This document shows, in pieces, positions 1 through 7,491 of a stretch of DNA of 64,000 bases (position 1 is the first letter of the stretch; every line of letters begins with the position of its first letter). Location of the stretch: positions 46,305 through 110,304 of the forward strand of contig JAGCDO010000039.1 of NCBI GenBank assembly GCA_017651265.1, given 5' to 3'. This stretch comes from Prevotella sp. (GTDB lineage Bacteria > Bacteroidota > Bacteroidia > Bacteroidales > Bacteroidaceae). A program made the position numbers and the translations under genes. Under the pieces are notes generated by a model that saw only the letters and a program-made list of their open reading frames with translations, was not told where the DNA came from and did no database searches.

Positions 1-553
1 CATCAATGACATATAGGGGCTCATTACCACCGTTGATAGAGTTACCACCACGGATACGGATATTGATGGATGCACCAGGCTGTCCTGATGATGAGGTGGC
101 ATCCAAACCGGCCACAGCACCTCCAAGGATATTGTCGAACGATGTAGAGGCCTGCAGCAGTTCTTCATTCTTTACTGTTGTTACAGAACCCGTAAGAGCC
201 TTACGTTTCTGCACGCCGTAGCCTACTACCACAACCTCATCAATTCTGTTTGAGTTATCAATCAATGCGATCTCAACCGGCTCCTCGAAATCATAGACAT
301 CCACATCGAGGGGACGATAGCCTACATATTCCACACGGAGGGTCAGCGGAGCCTCTACCTTGGTCTGAAGAGAGAAGTTACCGTCGATATCGGTTACTAC
401 GCCCTGACCCTTTTCACTCTTGACGATGACAGATGCACCAATGAGCGATTCGCCAGTGCGAACATCAGAGATATGACCTGTGATCAGGTTCTGCGAGAAA
501 GCCAACAGAGGGCTGATTGCAACGAAAGTTGCAATAAACAATCTTTTTACCAT
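1..553 (-). CDS. SusC/RagA-type TonB-dependent outer-membrane receptor, N-terminal part (cut by window edge)
   Basis: The reading frame runs on the minus strand from ATG at 553 off the left edge; 184 residues are visible. Residues 1-20 are a signal peptide ending in AFS. Residues 22-103 form the carboxypeptidase-regulatory-like domain typical of SusC proteins. DEVVVVGYG at 105-113 is the SusC TonB-box-like segment, and the plug domain begins after it (KRKALTGSV). Known family role: TonB/ExbBD-energised uptake across the outer membrane, usually with a SusD partner. It lies 37 bp downstream of a periplasmic binding-protein gene on the same strand and is probably co-transcribed with it. The substrate cannot be read from this part. 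The shared operator upstream suggests a sulfur-related solute (inference). Confidence 0.92.
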   Translation of the reverse strand, partial: MVKRLFIATFVAISPLLAFSQNLITGHISDVRTGESLIGASVIVKSEKGQGVVTDIDGNFSLQTKVEAPLTLRVEYVGYRPLDVDVYDFEEPVEIALIDNSNRIDEVVVVGYGVQKRKALTGSVTTVKNEELLQASTSFDNILGGAVAGLDATSSSGQPGASINIRIRGGNSINGGNEPLYVID

Positions 554-590
554 AAAACTATTACCTTTTTATTGTTTACACAATTACCTT

Positions 591-1523
591 CTAATTCTGT
601 GCGGTAAGTGAGTTCTTAATCTTATCAATCTCAATCTGTGCTACCTTGTTGTCCAGATTCAGCAGTCCGTATTCATGGTTATACTTCGTACCATTGGTAA
701 GCACCCACTGCAGGAACTGGTTCAGGGCCTCGTCACCCTCGTTGTAGCTCACTCCAATCTTCTCGATAGCCACTTCCGACACCCTGTCGTTTTCCAGGAT
801 GGCAATCAGTTCATCCAGTGTGGCCTTATCAGAGAAGTTCTCTTCGAGGTTCTTCTTTACGTCGATACCGATGATGGACAGATCGCTCTTTACATGTCGG
901 CTCTGCAAGTCGAAGATATTGGGAAGGGCGTTGAACGATACACCGAGCGGATCCTTTGCCAAGGCAGTGTTCAGGAAGAGGTCATCTCCAGAGATGCGCT
1001 TGCCGCGGAAGTTACTGCTCTCCTCACCGAAGTTATGAGCGAAAGATGAGGCTACTGATGTAGCGTTGCTACCACTGTAAATAACGAGTTGTTCAAACTG
1101 CTTGATTTTCTTTACGTCCTCGTCGAATTCGTCATCGAGGAAGAAAAGTTGCTTTAGCTTCTTCGAGTTCAGGTGCTTGCCTTCCAGCACTTTGGCAGCC
1201 TCACTACCGCTGGCTGTGATAGGCAGCACGGCGAACTCTCCAAAATAAACAATATGGCTAAAGTCTTTTGCATTACTCTCTTGATTGTCAAAAACGATAT
1301 TCAGGTCGATGCTACCCTGATTCTGATTACCTTTGGCGATCTGGAACTCTACGCCAGGTTGTGTTTTTGCATATTCTGTGATCCACTTCTCTACCAGCGG
1401 GCGGGCAAAACGTGGAGCTTTCACGTAGCGCACACTGCTCGTGTTGGTAGAATTACCCTCAGCCCAAATATGACTGATATTGATACTCAATAATACTGCT
1501 ATTGCCAATGCGATTCTTTTCAT
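591..1523 (-). CDS. Periplasmic substrate-binding protein, PstS/type-2 PBP-like
   Basis: 310 residues with a signal peptide (1-21, ending WA). The body resembles the PstS-like type 2 periplasmic binding fold seen in many Bacteroidota: an early RYVKAPRF strand, a YSGSNATS loop near the middle that resembles an anion-binding S/T-rich loop, and a C-terminal helical region. It is first in a two-gene unit with the SusC-type receptor. No ABC permease or ATPase is nearby, so it may deliver its ligand to the receptor or act as a sensor rather than in a classical Pst system. Its promoter (-7 box 1668-1676, minus) carries the same palindrome at the same spacing as the sulfur operons, so the ligand may be a sulfur oxyanion or organosulfur compound instead of phosphate (inference). 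Confidence 0.75.
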   Translation of the reverse strand: MKRIALAIAVLLSINISHIWAEGNSTNTSSVRYVKAPRFARPLVEKWITEYAKTQPGVEFQIAKGNQNQGSIDLNIVFDNQESNAKDFSHIVYFGEFAVLPITASGSEAAKVLEGKHLNSKKLKQLFFLDDEFDEDVKKIKQFEQLVIYSGSNATSVASSFAHNFGEESSNFRGKRISGDDLFLNTALAKDPLGVSFNALPNIFDLQSRHVKSDLSIIGIDVKKNLEENFSDKATLDELIAILENDRVSEVAIEKIGVSYNEGDEALNQFLQWVLTNGTKYNHEYGLLNLDNKVAQIEIDKIKNSLTAQN

Positions 1524-1667
1524 GACCTTTATTTTTTATTCTGTTTATACCTATTATATATACGCTCTCTCTCCTTGTCATTGCCATCATACAACAGCAA
1601 CAACATCCTTGCATTTGCATTCGATTCATTGTCTTCATAACTCAATCATATTGTTTAAAATCACGAT

Positions 1668-1740
1668 GCAAAGGTACGGCGATTCCGGCATACCCACAAT
1701 CCCGATGATGTGGCATTTCATATACCGCATATATGGTAGG
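1668..1740 (-). promoter_or_regulatory. Promoter plus palindromic operator of the binding-protein/SusC unit
   Basis: Minus-strand -7 box TACCTTTGC (complement of 1668-1676) with an ATTG -33 element 20 nt further upstream. A palindrome TATACC-N8-GGTAGG (1721-1740; strictly TACC/GGTA) is centred at 1730.5, exactly 54.5 bp upstream of the first T of the -7 box. Two other promoters in this window have the same element at the same distance (see 3399-3524). The predicted leader is about 140 nt. Confidence 0.75.
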
Positions 1741-1756
1741 TGTCCTTCATAAACAC

Positions 1757-1820
1757 AAAAAAAGCGATGCGTCGCGCATAGAAACTTTAACCGACAACAG
1801 TTTCAAACGGACGCATCGCG
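1757..1820 (-). terminator. Terminator of the sulfur-carrier operon
   Basis: GCGATGCGTC (1764-1773) and GACGCATCGC (1810-1819) form a perfect 10-bp stem with a 36-nt loop. On the minus strand it is followed at once by seven T residues (complement of 1757-1763). It lies just past the stop of the JAMM protease gene. The long loop is unusual; otherwise this is a standard Rho-independent layout. Confidence 0.65.
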
Positions 1821-1831
1821 GAATGATAATT

Positions 1832-1857
1832 TTCAATTGTCAATTATCAATTATTAT
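1832..1857. repeat. AATTGTCAATTATC-type dispersed repeat (R1)
   Basis: A short AT-rich unit alternating AATTGTCAATT and ATCAATTAT directly after the JAMM gene stop. The same unit recurs at 3089-3154, 12640-12672 and 29221-29259. Confidence 0.7.
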
Positions 1858-2255
1858 AAGTGTACTTCCTTATCTACCACCTCTCCATTCAGAATCTTGA
1901 AGGAGTTCAGTTTCGGTTCTCCGTCAAGTAGTGAGAGGATGGCGTAGCGGATGGTAGGGTCGTTAGCCAGGCGCAGGTCTTCTTGTGAAGGCCGTGATGG
2001 TGAGGCTGGATGACTGTGCCAGTTGGCGAGGATCTTCAGACCCTTGCTCCGTGCGTATCGCAATGCAGCGAACTGGTCCTTTGGCGCAAAAGAGAAATGT
2101 TCCGAAGAGTGGTCGATATTCTCCATCCAGTAGTTCTCCGTTACGATGTCGCCCTCTTCCGTGCTGGTGCCCAGTAGGTAGCCGCATGATTCATTCGGCG
2201 CATCCTTCTTTGCCTGGTCTATCAGTTCTTCTATAATATGCTGTGGTATAATCAT
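1854..2255 (-). CDS. JAMM/MPN+ (M67) metalloprotease, HcyD-like sulfur-carrier processing protease
   Basis: 133 residues, a complete single MPN domain. All zinc and catalytic residues are visible: Glu22 (NESCG), then H80-S-H82-P, Ser90 and Asp93, matching the JAMM pattern HxH-x7-S-x2-D. Bacterial stand-alone JAMM proteases of this size (QbsD, Mec, HcyD) cut residues off the C-terminus of a ubiquitin-like sulfur carrier to expose Gly-Gly. It is the last gene of a three-gene minus-strand operon behind a ThiF-like enzyme and a carrier whose Gly motif is followed by extra residues, which is the expected substrate. Assignment to homocysteine synthesis rests on the neighbouring MetY-like genes (inference). 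Confidence 0.88.
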   Translation of the reverse strand: MIIPQHIIEELIDQAKKDAPNESCGYLLGTSTEEGDIVTENYWMENIDHSSEHFSFAPKDQFAALRYARSKGLKILANWHSHPASPSRPSQEDLRLANDPTIRYAILSLLDGEPKLNSFKILNGEVVDKEVHL

Positions 2256-2281
2256 CTTTAATTCTTCAATTCTTCAACTTT

Positions 2282-3088
2282 TCAATGTTTCAAGTCACAA
2301 GCCGCCTGTTCGTAATCTATCAGGTGGTCGATGGTGGGGTTCGAACCGCAGATAGCGCACGAGTCGCGATGCTTCACCGGTACCGTACGGAACTGCATGG
2401 TCTTGGCATCGAATGTCAGCAGACGGTTGGTCAGCAGCTCACCCACACCGGTAAAATACTTCAGAGTCTCGGCAGCCTGAATCGTACCTAACATTCCTGC
2501 GATGGCTCCCAGCACACCAGCCTGACTACAGGTTGGCACCGCTCCTACGGGAGGCGGCTCCTTAAACATGCAACGGTAGCAGGCAGTACCGGGAAGATGT
2601 GTAAAGGTCTGTCCGTTGAAGCGCAGGATTCCTCCATGCGAGAACGCCTTTCCTGCCATCACGCAAGCATCGTTGATGAGGAACTTCACGGGGAAGTTGT
2701 CGGTACCGTCCACCACGAAGTCGTATTCCTTGATGATATCCAGCGCATTCGATGAGTCGAGGAACTCATAGTAGGTATCTACCTTCACATCGGGGTTGAT
2801 GGCCTTGATCTTCTCTTCGGCACTCTTCACTTTCGGAATGCCGACATCCTTTGTGAAATGGATCACCTGTCGCTGCAGGTTACTCAGATCCACCACATCT
2901 GCATCTACAATACCGATGCGCCCGATGCCTGCTGCTGCTAAGTAGAGACTCACGGGAGCTCCCAAGCCGCCAGCACCCACCACGAGCACACGCGCGTTCA
3001 TTATCTTCTCTTGTCCTTCAACACCCACATCCTGTAACAGGATATGTCGTGAGTACCGTTGTATCTGTTCTTCAGTAAAATCAATCAT
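2282..3088 (-). CDS. ThiF/MoeB/HesA-family sulfur-carrier adenylyltransferase, HcyF-like
   Basis: 268 residues from ATG at 3088; an in-frame TTG nine bases upstream lies in the repeat and was not chosen. The Rossmann ATP-binding motif GAGGLG is at 38-43, followed by the family NLQRQ segment and VDGTDNF. Two CxxC pairs (CYRC near 170, CAIC near 245) are the expected zinc site. E1-like enzymes of this type adenylate the C-terminal glycine of ThiS/MoaD-like carriers so that sulfur can be transferred to give a thiocarboxylate. It sits between the carrier and JAMM genes. MoeB for molybdopterin is the main alternative, but no moa/moe genes are here and the cluster content favours a dedicated sulfur-carrier role. 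Confidence 0.88.
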   Translation of the reverse strand: MIDFTEEQIQRYSRHILLQDVGVEGQEKIMNARVLVVGAGGLGAPVSLYLAAAGIGRIGIVDADVVDLSNLQRQVIHFTKDVGIPKVKSAEEKIKAINPDVKVDTYYEFLDSSNALDIIKEYDFVVDGTDNFPVKFLINDACVMAGKAFSHGGILRFNGQTFTHLPGTACYRCMFKEPPPVGAVPTCSQAGVLGAIAGMLGTIQAAETLKYFTGVGELLTNRLLTFDAKTMQFRTVPVKHRDSCAICGSNPTIDHLIDYEQAACDLKH

Positions 3089-3154
3089 AATTGTCAATTA
3101 TCAATTATCAATCATCAATTGTCAATTATCAATCATCAATTGTCAATTATCAAT
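3089..3154. repeat. R1 repeat cluster between carrier and ThiF genes
   Basis: Three to four units of AATTGTCAATTATCAAT with single-base variants fill the space between the two genes. The repeat supplies the last codons and stop of the carrier gene (VIDN-stop) and the bases in front of the ThiF start. Confidence 0.85.
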
Positions 3155-3364
3155 TACACTACCTCCTCCCATGAAGTAAAGGAAGTCCACCTTGTCGCCA
3201 TCTTTCAGCTGGATCGTCTCCCAGTCTTCGCGCTCAGCAAACTCCTCGTTAACCTGTACGCTGACCATGTCAGGCTGCTGTACGTCACTTTGTTTGATCA
3301 GTTCACTCACGTTGAGCGGCAGGCTCACTTCCTGCGCATCTCCGTTTACATAAATCTTTGCCAT
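3143..3364 (-). CDS. ThiS/MoaD-like ubiquitin-fold sulfur carrier with C-terminal tail, HcyS-like
   Basis: 73 residues, a normal size for a beta-grasp sulfur carrier. It ends in DFLYFMGGG (Gly66-68) followed by SVIDN. Active carriers end in Gly-Gly, so the tail must be removed; the JAMM protease two genes downstream can do this. The last four residues are encoded by the start of the R1 repeat cluster, so the tail may have arisen by repeat invasion of the stop codon. First gene of the minus-strand operon, with a promoter at 3399-3407. Predicted role: carries thiocarboxylate sulfur to a MetY-type enzyme, as known for HcyS of Wolinella (family knowledge plus inference). Confidence 0.85.
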   Translation of the reverse strand: MAKIYVNGDAQEVSLPLNVSELIKQSDVQQPDMVSVQVNEEFAEREDWETIQLKDGDKVDFLYFMGGGSVIDN

Positions 3365-3398
3365 AACTCTGTCGGTTTAATAATGAATAAATTACGGT

Positions 3399-3524
3399 GC
3401 AAAGGTACGACCATTCCGTCAGCGCTGCAATCCCATACCGATGGTAAATGGCATACCATATCATGGGTATGTAAAATGCCACAAATGGGCGATTGCCCAC
3501 ATCATGGAAACCCCATATCTTTGC
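3399..3524. promoter_or_regulatory. Divergent promoter pair with a central shared palindromic operator
   Basis: Minus -7 box TACCTTTGC (complement of 3399-3407) for the carrier operon and plus -7 box TATCTTTGC (3516-3524) for the encapsulin operon. The perfect half-sites CATACC-N8-GGTATG lie at 3452-3471, centre 3461.5, exactly 54.5 bp from the first T of both -7 boxes. Both promoters have an ATTG -33 element with a 20-nt spacer. The operator centre is about 65 bp upstream of the predicted starts, a common position for activators. Confidence 0.8.
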
Positions 3525-3548
3525 ACCCAGATATTTAAACCGACAATT

Positions 3549-4028
3549 ATGGCAGAAAACAAGAAACTGAGCATCATCGCCTTCAGTGGCGATTTTGACA
3601 AGCTCACGGCTGTATTTACATTAGGTACAGGCGCTGCAGCAGTAGGGTACGAAGTAAACATCTTCTTCACTTTCTGGGGACTGGACGCTATCAAGCGCAA
3701 GCAGGGACGTTCGTTCACCGGTGGTAATTGGCTCACGAAGATTTTCGGTTTCATGATGGGTGGTCTGAAGGTGACACCAACCAGTCGCTTCAACTTCCTG
3801 GGTGCAGGACCGAAGATTTTCCGCTATCTCATGCGTAAGAATAATGTGGCTACGTTGGAGGAACTCGTAGAGGCCGCAAAGGCATTAGGTATTAACCTGT
3901 ATGCCTGTGAGATGGCAATGCACGTGTTAGGTCTGAAAAAGGAAGACTTTATTCCTGAGGTGAAGGATGTTCTCGGCGTAGCAACGTTCCTACAGTTAAG
4001 TGAGGGTGGACAAACCTTATTTATTTAA
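3549..4028 (+). CDS. DsrE/DsrF/DrsH-like sulfurtransferase-relay protein (DsrE2-type)
   Basis: 159 residues from ATG at 3549. An in-frame ATG at 3441 would place the start upstream of the promoter and inside the operator, so it was rejected. The protein shows a DsrE2-like Rossmann-type fold with a hydrophobic TAVFTLGTGAAAVG segment and one conserved cysteine, Cys120, in LYACEMAMHVLG. DsrE-family proteins accept and pass on persulfide sulfur, often with TusA. First gene of the plus operon and 27 bp before the TusA-like gene. Probably relays sulfur between the desulfurase and the carrier (inference). Confidence 0.82.
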   Translation: MAENKKLSIIAFSGDFDKLTAVFTLGTGAAAVGYEVNIFFTFWGLDAIKRKQGRSFTGGNWLTKIFGFMMGGLKVTPTSRFNFLGAGPKIFRYLMRKNNVATLEELVEAAKALGINLYACEMAMHVLGLKKEDFIPEVKDVLGVATFLQLSEGGQTLFI

Positions 4029-4055
4029 TTATAAACTCAACATTCATCATTTTTT

Positions 4056-4280
4056 ATGGCAACAAAAGTATTGGACATCACGAAAGAGCATTGTCCAATG
4101 ACCTTCGTGAAGACAAAGATTGAGCTCTCGAAACTCAGCGAGGGCGATATTCTGGAAGTGCTGCTCGCAGAAGGCGAGCCTCTCGACAACGTGCCCCGTA
4201 ACGCCAAAGAGCAGGGTTACAACGTACTGAGTGTGGAACACGTTGAAGGCACCACACACAAAGTGACTATAAAGAAATAA
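4056..4280 (+). CDS. TusA/SirA/YedF-family sulfur-relay protein
   Basis: 74 residues with the TusA signature: Cys13-Pro14 in EHCPMTFVKTK, followed by the two-layer alpha/beta fold pattern (GDILEVLLAEGEPLDNVPRNAKEQGY). TusA proteins bind sulfur as a persulfide on this cysteine and hand it to acceptors. In E. coli the partner is the desulfurase IscS; here a desulfurase is encoded two genes downstream. The second residue of the usual CPxP motif is kept but the last proline is Thr, a common variant. About 100 bp of non-coding sequence follows before the shell gene. Confidence 0.87.
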   Translation: MATKVLDITKEHCPMTFVKTKIELSKLSEGDILEVLLAEGEPLDNVPRNAKEQGYNVLSVEHVEGTTHKVTIKK

Positions 4281-4377
4281 TAATGTATAACCTTGGAGCA
4301 GAGAAGTATTGTCCTTTAACTTCTTTGTGAGCAAAGCGAGCAGTAACTTCATCTAACTCCTTTTAACTTCTTTAAAA

Positions 4378-5817
4378 ATGGCAGATTCTAATTTACAGCG
4401 CAGTGTGACCACTGCTACCGCCAGGAAATTGGCGACCACTACCAAGACCGCCCCGCAGATGGGCAGTATCACCCCACGTTTACTCCTGAAGCTGTTGCCC
4501 TGGGTGCAGGTGTCAGGCGGCACCTTCCGTGTGAACCGCACCAAGGTGGAACTTCGTAAGAACGACCGTCTGCCCATCCAGTATGTGGATGGTGTACCCA
4601 CATTTACGGCCAAGGCCCTGAAAGCTATCCCCCTGTTCTCCGAGTTCGACGATGAGATCGTCAACCGTCTGGTGAACTCTTTCGAGGCGAAGGAGGTCGA
4701 TGTGGATAAACTCTTCGTGGAGGAGGGCAAGGACAAGCAGCGCTTCTTCATCGTTGCTTCTGGTCAGGCAGAGGTGATCAGCAAAGGTTCTCATGGCGAG
4801 GAACTACGGATAGCGCTCTTAGGCGACGGTGAGTATTTCGGTGAGGCCGATGTGCTCGACGAGCAGGAATCTACCGTGTCGGTACGTGCCGTCACCCCCA
4901 CTGTGTTCCTCGGACTGAAGCTAAAGGAGTTACTCAAGATCATCAAGGAGGTGCCCGACTTCCGTGATTCCTTCAACAAAGCTGTTGATAAGCAGCTGCG
5001 TCTGAAGGCTTCGGTGAACGACAACGGTGAGAAGCACATCGACCTGGTGAGCGGTCATGAGGAGGATAATATCATTCCCGAGACCTATATCGACTACGAG
5101 GAGAATCCGAGGGAGTACAGTCTGAACACCCTGCAGACGGTGGTACGTGTACACACCCGTGTTTCTGATCTCTATAACAATCCTTACAGTCAGTTGGAAG
5201 AGCAGCTGCGCCTCTCTATCGAGAGCATCAAGGAGCGTCAGGAGTGGGAGCTCATCAACAACAAGAAGTTCGGTCTGCTGGCAGCAGTGAATCCTGCCTA
5301 TCGTATCTCAGCACGTTACGGCTCACCCACACCCGATGATCTCGACGAACTGTTGAGTCTGGTATGGAAGGAACCTGCCTTCTTCATCGCCCATCCGCGT
5401 GCCATTGCTGCCTTTGAACGTGAGTGCACATGGCGTGGTGTACCCCCTGTTACGACCGATCTCTACGGTACGAAAGTCATTTTGTGGCGCGGCGTACCCC
5501 TGATTCCTTCTGATAAGGTAGAGGTTGAAGGTCAGTATCTCACAGGTCGTGGGGTAGGAACCACCAAGATCATCCTTGTGCGTACCGGCGAGCAGAACCA
5601 GGGAGTCATCGGTCTGCACCAGAGCGGCATCCCGGGTGAGATAGCACCATCACTCAGTGCCCGTCTGATGGGACTCGACAAGTTCGGTGTGGCAGCCTAT
5701 CTGCTCACGAAGTACTTCTCGTTGGCAGCCCTTACCGACGACGCTATCGCCGTACTGGAGAACGTTGAGGTAGGATACTATCACGACTATCAGCATCGTA
5801 ACGCTGTAGAGAAATAA
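4378..5817 (+). CDS. Family 2 encapsulin nanocompartment shell protein with cyclic-nucleotide-binding domain (2B type)
   Basis: 479 residues. The N-terminal arm (1-60; ATARKLATTTKTAPQ, ITPRLLLKLLPWV) and the C-terminal HK97-like shell domain (about 237-479; EYSLNTLQTVV, HTRVSDLYNNPYSQ, LDELLSLVWKEPAFF, LTDDAIAVLENV) match the SrpI/MmpI family. A Crp-type cNMP-binding domain is inserted at about 85-205, with the phosphate-binding cassette at 151-171 (GEYFGEADVL, then Arg170-Ala171). Presence of this domain defines family 2B, whereas desulfurase cargo is best known from 2A shells that lack it. The cargo gene follows after 56 bp that include a GC-rich hairpin. Predicted to form an icosahedral shell that encloses the desulfurase; the domain may sense a nucleotide at the shell surface (inference). 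Confidence 0.92.
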   Translation: MADSNLQRSVTTATARKLATTTKTAPQMGSITPRLLLKLLPWVQVSGGTFRVNRTKVELRKNDRLPIQYVDGVPTFTAKALKAIPLFSEFDDEIVNRLVNSFEAKEVDVDKLFVEEGKDKQRFFIVASGQAEVISKGSHGEELRIALLGDGEYFGEADVLDEQESTVSVRAVTPTVFLGLKLKELLKIIKEVPDFRDSFNKAVDKQLRLKASVNDNGEKHIDLVSGHEEDNIIPETYIDYEENPREYSLNTLQTVVRVHTRVSDLYNNPYSQLEEQLRLSIESIKERQEWELINNKKFGLLAAVNPAYRISARYGSPTPDDLDELLSLVWKEPAFFIAHPRAIAAFERECTWRGVPPVTTDLYGTKVILWRGVPLIPSDKVEVEGQYLTGRGVGTTKIILVRTGEQNQGVIGLHQSGIPGEIAPSLSARLMGLDKFGVAAYLLTKYFSLAALTDDAIAVLENVEVGYYHDYQHRNAVEK

Positions 5818-5834
5818 AAAAAGACTCCCCCCAA

Positions 5835-5855
5835 CCCCTCCCTGTGAGGGAGGGG
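5835..5855 (+). promoter_or_regulatory. Intercistronic hairpin between shell and cargo genes
   Basis: CCCCTCCCT-GTG-AGGGAGGGG is a 9-bp GC-rich stem with a 3-nt loop in the 56-bp gap. It has no T-tract. It could lower cargo expression relative to shell or protect the upstream mRNA end. It is also a repeat type common in related genomes, so the function is an inference. Confidence 0.55.
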
Positions 5856-5873
5856 AGTAAATATACGTAGTTT

Positions 5874-7481
5874 ATGATAGACATACAACAAACATTTATA
5901 CCCGACCCGGGATTAGGCTATACCCAGGCACCATCCTTCGACGGTGGTGCACTGGAGCAGCTGAGGGACCTGGCCAAGAAATATTGTCCAGAGGAATACC
6001 AGAGGGAGCGACAGGTCATCCTGCCTGACGACGAACTGCATCTGGAGGAATTGGAGGCAGGCTTCAAGGCACTGCTCAGCGGAGGGTCGCCCTTCCCTGA
6101 TCTACCTTATATTGGAGATGGGCTGCCACAATACGATGCTGCGGCACCTCATCCTGAGTCGGAAACACCTCACACGCCATCGGGTAATGTAGGAGACGGC
6201 TTCGGCATCGGCATCCCTGAAACGCAGAAGCTGCAGAAAATGCATTACGAGGAGGTGGATACCTTGAACTCGGAGCAGATCAAGAAAGACTTCCCCGTGC
6301 TCAACCAGAAGGTGAACGGTCACGACCTCGTGTGGCTCGACAACGGTGCTACGACACAGAAGCCTGTGCAGGTTATCGACAAGATTTCGGATTACTACAA
6401 AACGTATAATTCGAACATCCACCGCGGTGCCCACACGCTGGCTGCCCGCGCCACCGATGCCTACGAAGAGGCTCGCGAAAAGGTACAGCGTTTCATCAAT
6501 GCTGCTACCAGTGAGGAGATTATCTTCGTTCGTGGTACCACCGAGGGCATTAACCTCGTGGCGCAGACCTACGGTCGTCAGTTCCTTACACCTGGCGATG
6601 AGGTCATCGTCTCCGAGTTGGATCACCACGCCAACATCGTGCCCTGGCAACAGGTGTGTCACGAGAAAGGTTGTACCTTGAAGGCCATCCCCACCGATAA
6701 GAATGGCGATCTGGTCTTGTCTGAGTTTGAGCGTCTTATCACGCCCCGAACACGTTTTGTCAGCGTAGGACATGTGAACAATACCTTCGGTACCATCAAC
6801 GATGTGAAGCGTATCATCGATATCGCCCACTCGCACCATATCCCCGTACTGATTGATGGAGCACAGTCTATTGCCCATACACCTGTTGACGTACAGCAGC
6901 TCGGTGCCGACTTCTTCGTCTTTAGCGGACACAAGATCTACGGTCCTAACGGCATCGGGGTTGTTTACGGTCGTAAGGATATTCTCGACAAGATGCAGCC
7001 CTGGCAGGGTGGGGGTAATATGATCAAGGATGTAACCATCGAACGTACGGAATACAATGTGCCGCCGGCTCGTTTCGAGGCTGGTACGCCCAATGTGGCC
7101 GATGCCATCGGTCTGGGTGCCGCTTTGGATTATGTGAGTCATCTCGGTATCCGGAATATCGAGCACCATGAGCACCAGCTAACGGAGTATGCCCGAGAGC
7201 AGCTTGCCCAGATCAAGGGTCTTACGCTCATTGGTAATCCCACGAACCGCGTGTCGGTGGTGAGCTTCGTCCTCGATGGTATTCCCGTGCCTGAGACAGG
7301 AACACTGCTCGACAAGGAGGGTATCGCCGTGCGTGCCGGTCATCACTGTGCCCAGCCTGCCCTTCGTGCCCTCGGCTACGAGATGAGCGTCCGTCCTACC
7401 TTCGCTCTGTACAATACCCGAGAGGATGTGGATCGACTGGTGATAGCAATCAGGAAGATCATAGGTGATAATAAACGATGA
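5874..7481 (+). CDS. SufS-like cysteine desulfurase with N-terminal encapsulin-cargo extension
   Basis: 535 residues, about 130 longer than SufS. Residues 136-535 are a complete group II desulfurase: PLP lysine Lys354 in SGHKIYGPNG, catalytic Cys492 in RAGHHCAQP. Residues 1-130 are a Pro/Gly/Asp-rich, probably disordered extension like the targeting region of family 2 encapsulin desulfurase cargo. The reaction is cysteine to alanine plus enzyme persulfide, which TusA/DsrE-type proteins can accept. It follows the shell gene and overlaps or abuts the MetY-like gene. No sufBCD genes are nearby, so general Fe-S cluster assembly is unlikely to be its only role. Encapsulation is inferred from the extension and the gene order. 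Confidence 0.9.
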   Translation: MIDIQQTFIPDPGLGYTQAPSFDGGALEQLRDLAKKYCPEEYQRERQVILPDDELHLEELEAGFKALLSGGSPFPDLPYIGDGLPQYDAAAPHPESETPHTPSGNVGDGFGIGIPETQKLQKMHYEEVDTLNSEQIKKDFPVLNQKVNGHDLVWLDNGATTQKPVQVIDKISDYYKTYNSNIHRGAHTLAARATDAYEEAREKVQRFINAATSEEIIFVRGTTEGINLVAQTYGRQFLTPGDEVIVSELDHHANIVPWQQVCHEKGCTLKAIPTDKNGDLVLSEFERLITPRTRFVSVGHVNNTFGTINDVKRIIDIAHSHHIPVLIDGAQSIAHTPVDVQQLGADFFVFSGHKIYGPNGIGVVYGRKDILDKMQPWQGGGNMIKDVTIERTEYNVPPARFEAGTPNVADAIGLGAALDYVSHLGIRNIEHHEHQLTEYAREQLAQIKGLTLIGNPTNRVSVVSFVLDGIPVPETGTLLDKEGIAVRAGHHCAQPALRALGYEMSVRPTFALYNTREDVDRLVIAIRKIIGDNKR

Positions 7482-7491
7482 ATGTCCATTC

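Noticed and set aside
3441-3548. N-terminal extension of the DsrE-like protein from an upstream ATG
   Set aside because: It would begin inside the operator and upstream of the -7 box; the extra residues do not resemble the family.
6102-7175. Long antisense frame (357 codons) opposite the desulfurase
   Set aside because: No recognisable domain, and it is fully opposite a well-supported gene; a codon-bias shadow. The same applies to 14240-15316 opposite the GH3 gene and 17819-18709 opposite the receptor.
7465-7491. GTG start for the MetY-like gene
   Set aside because: It lies inside the desulfurase gene and adds nine residues outside the family pattern; the ATG at 7492 fits better.
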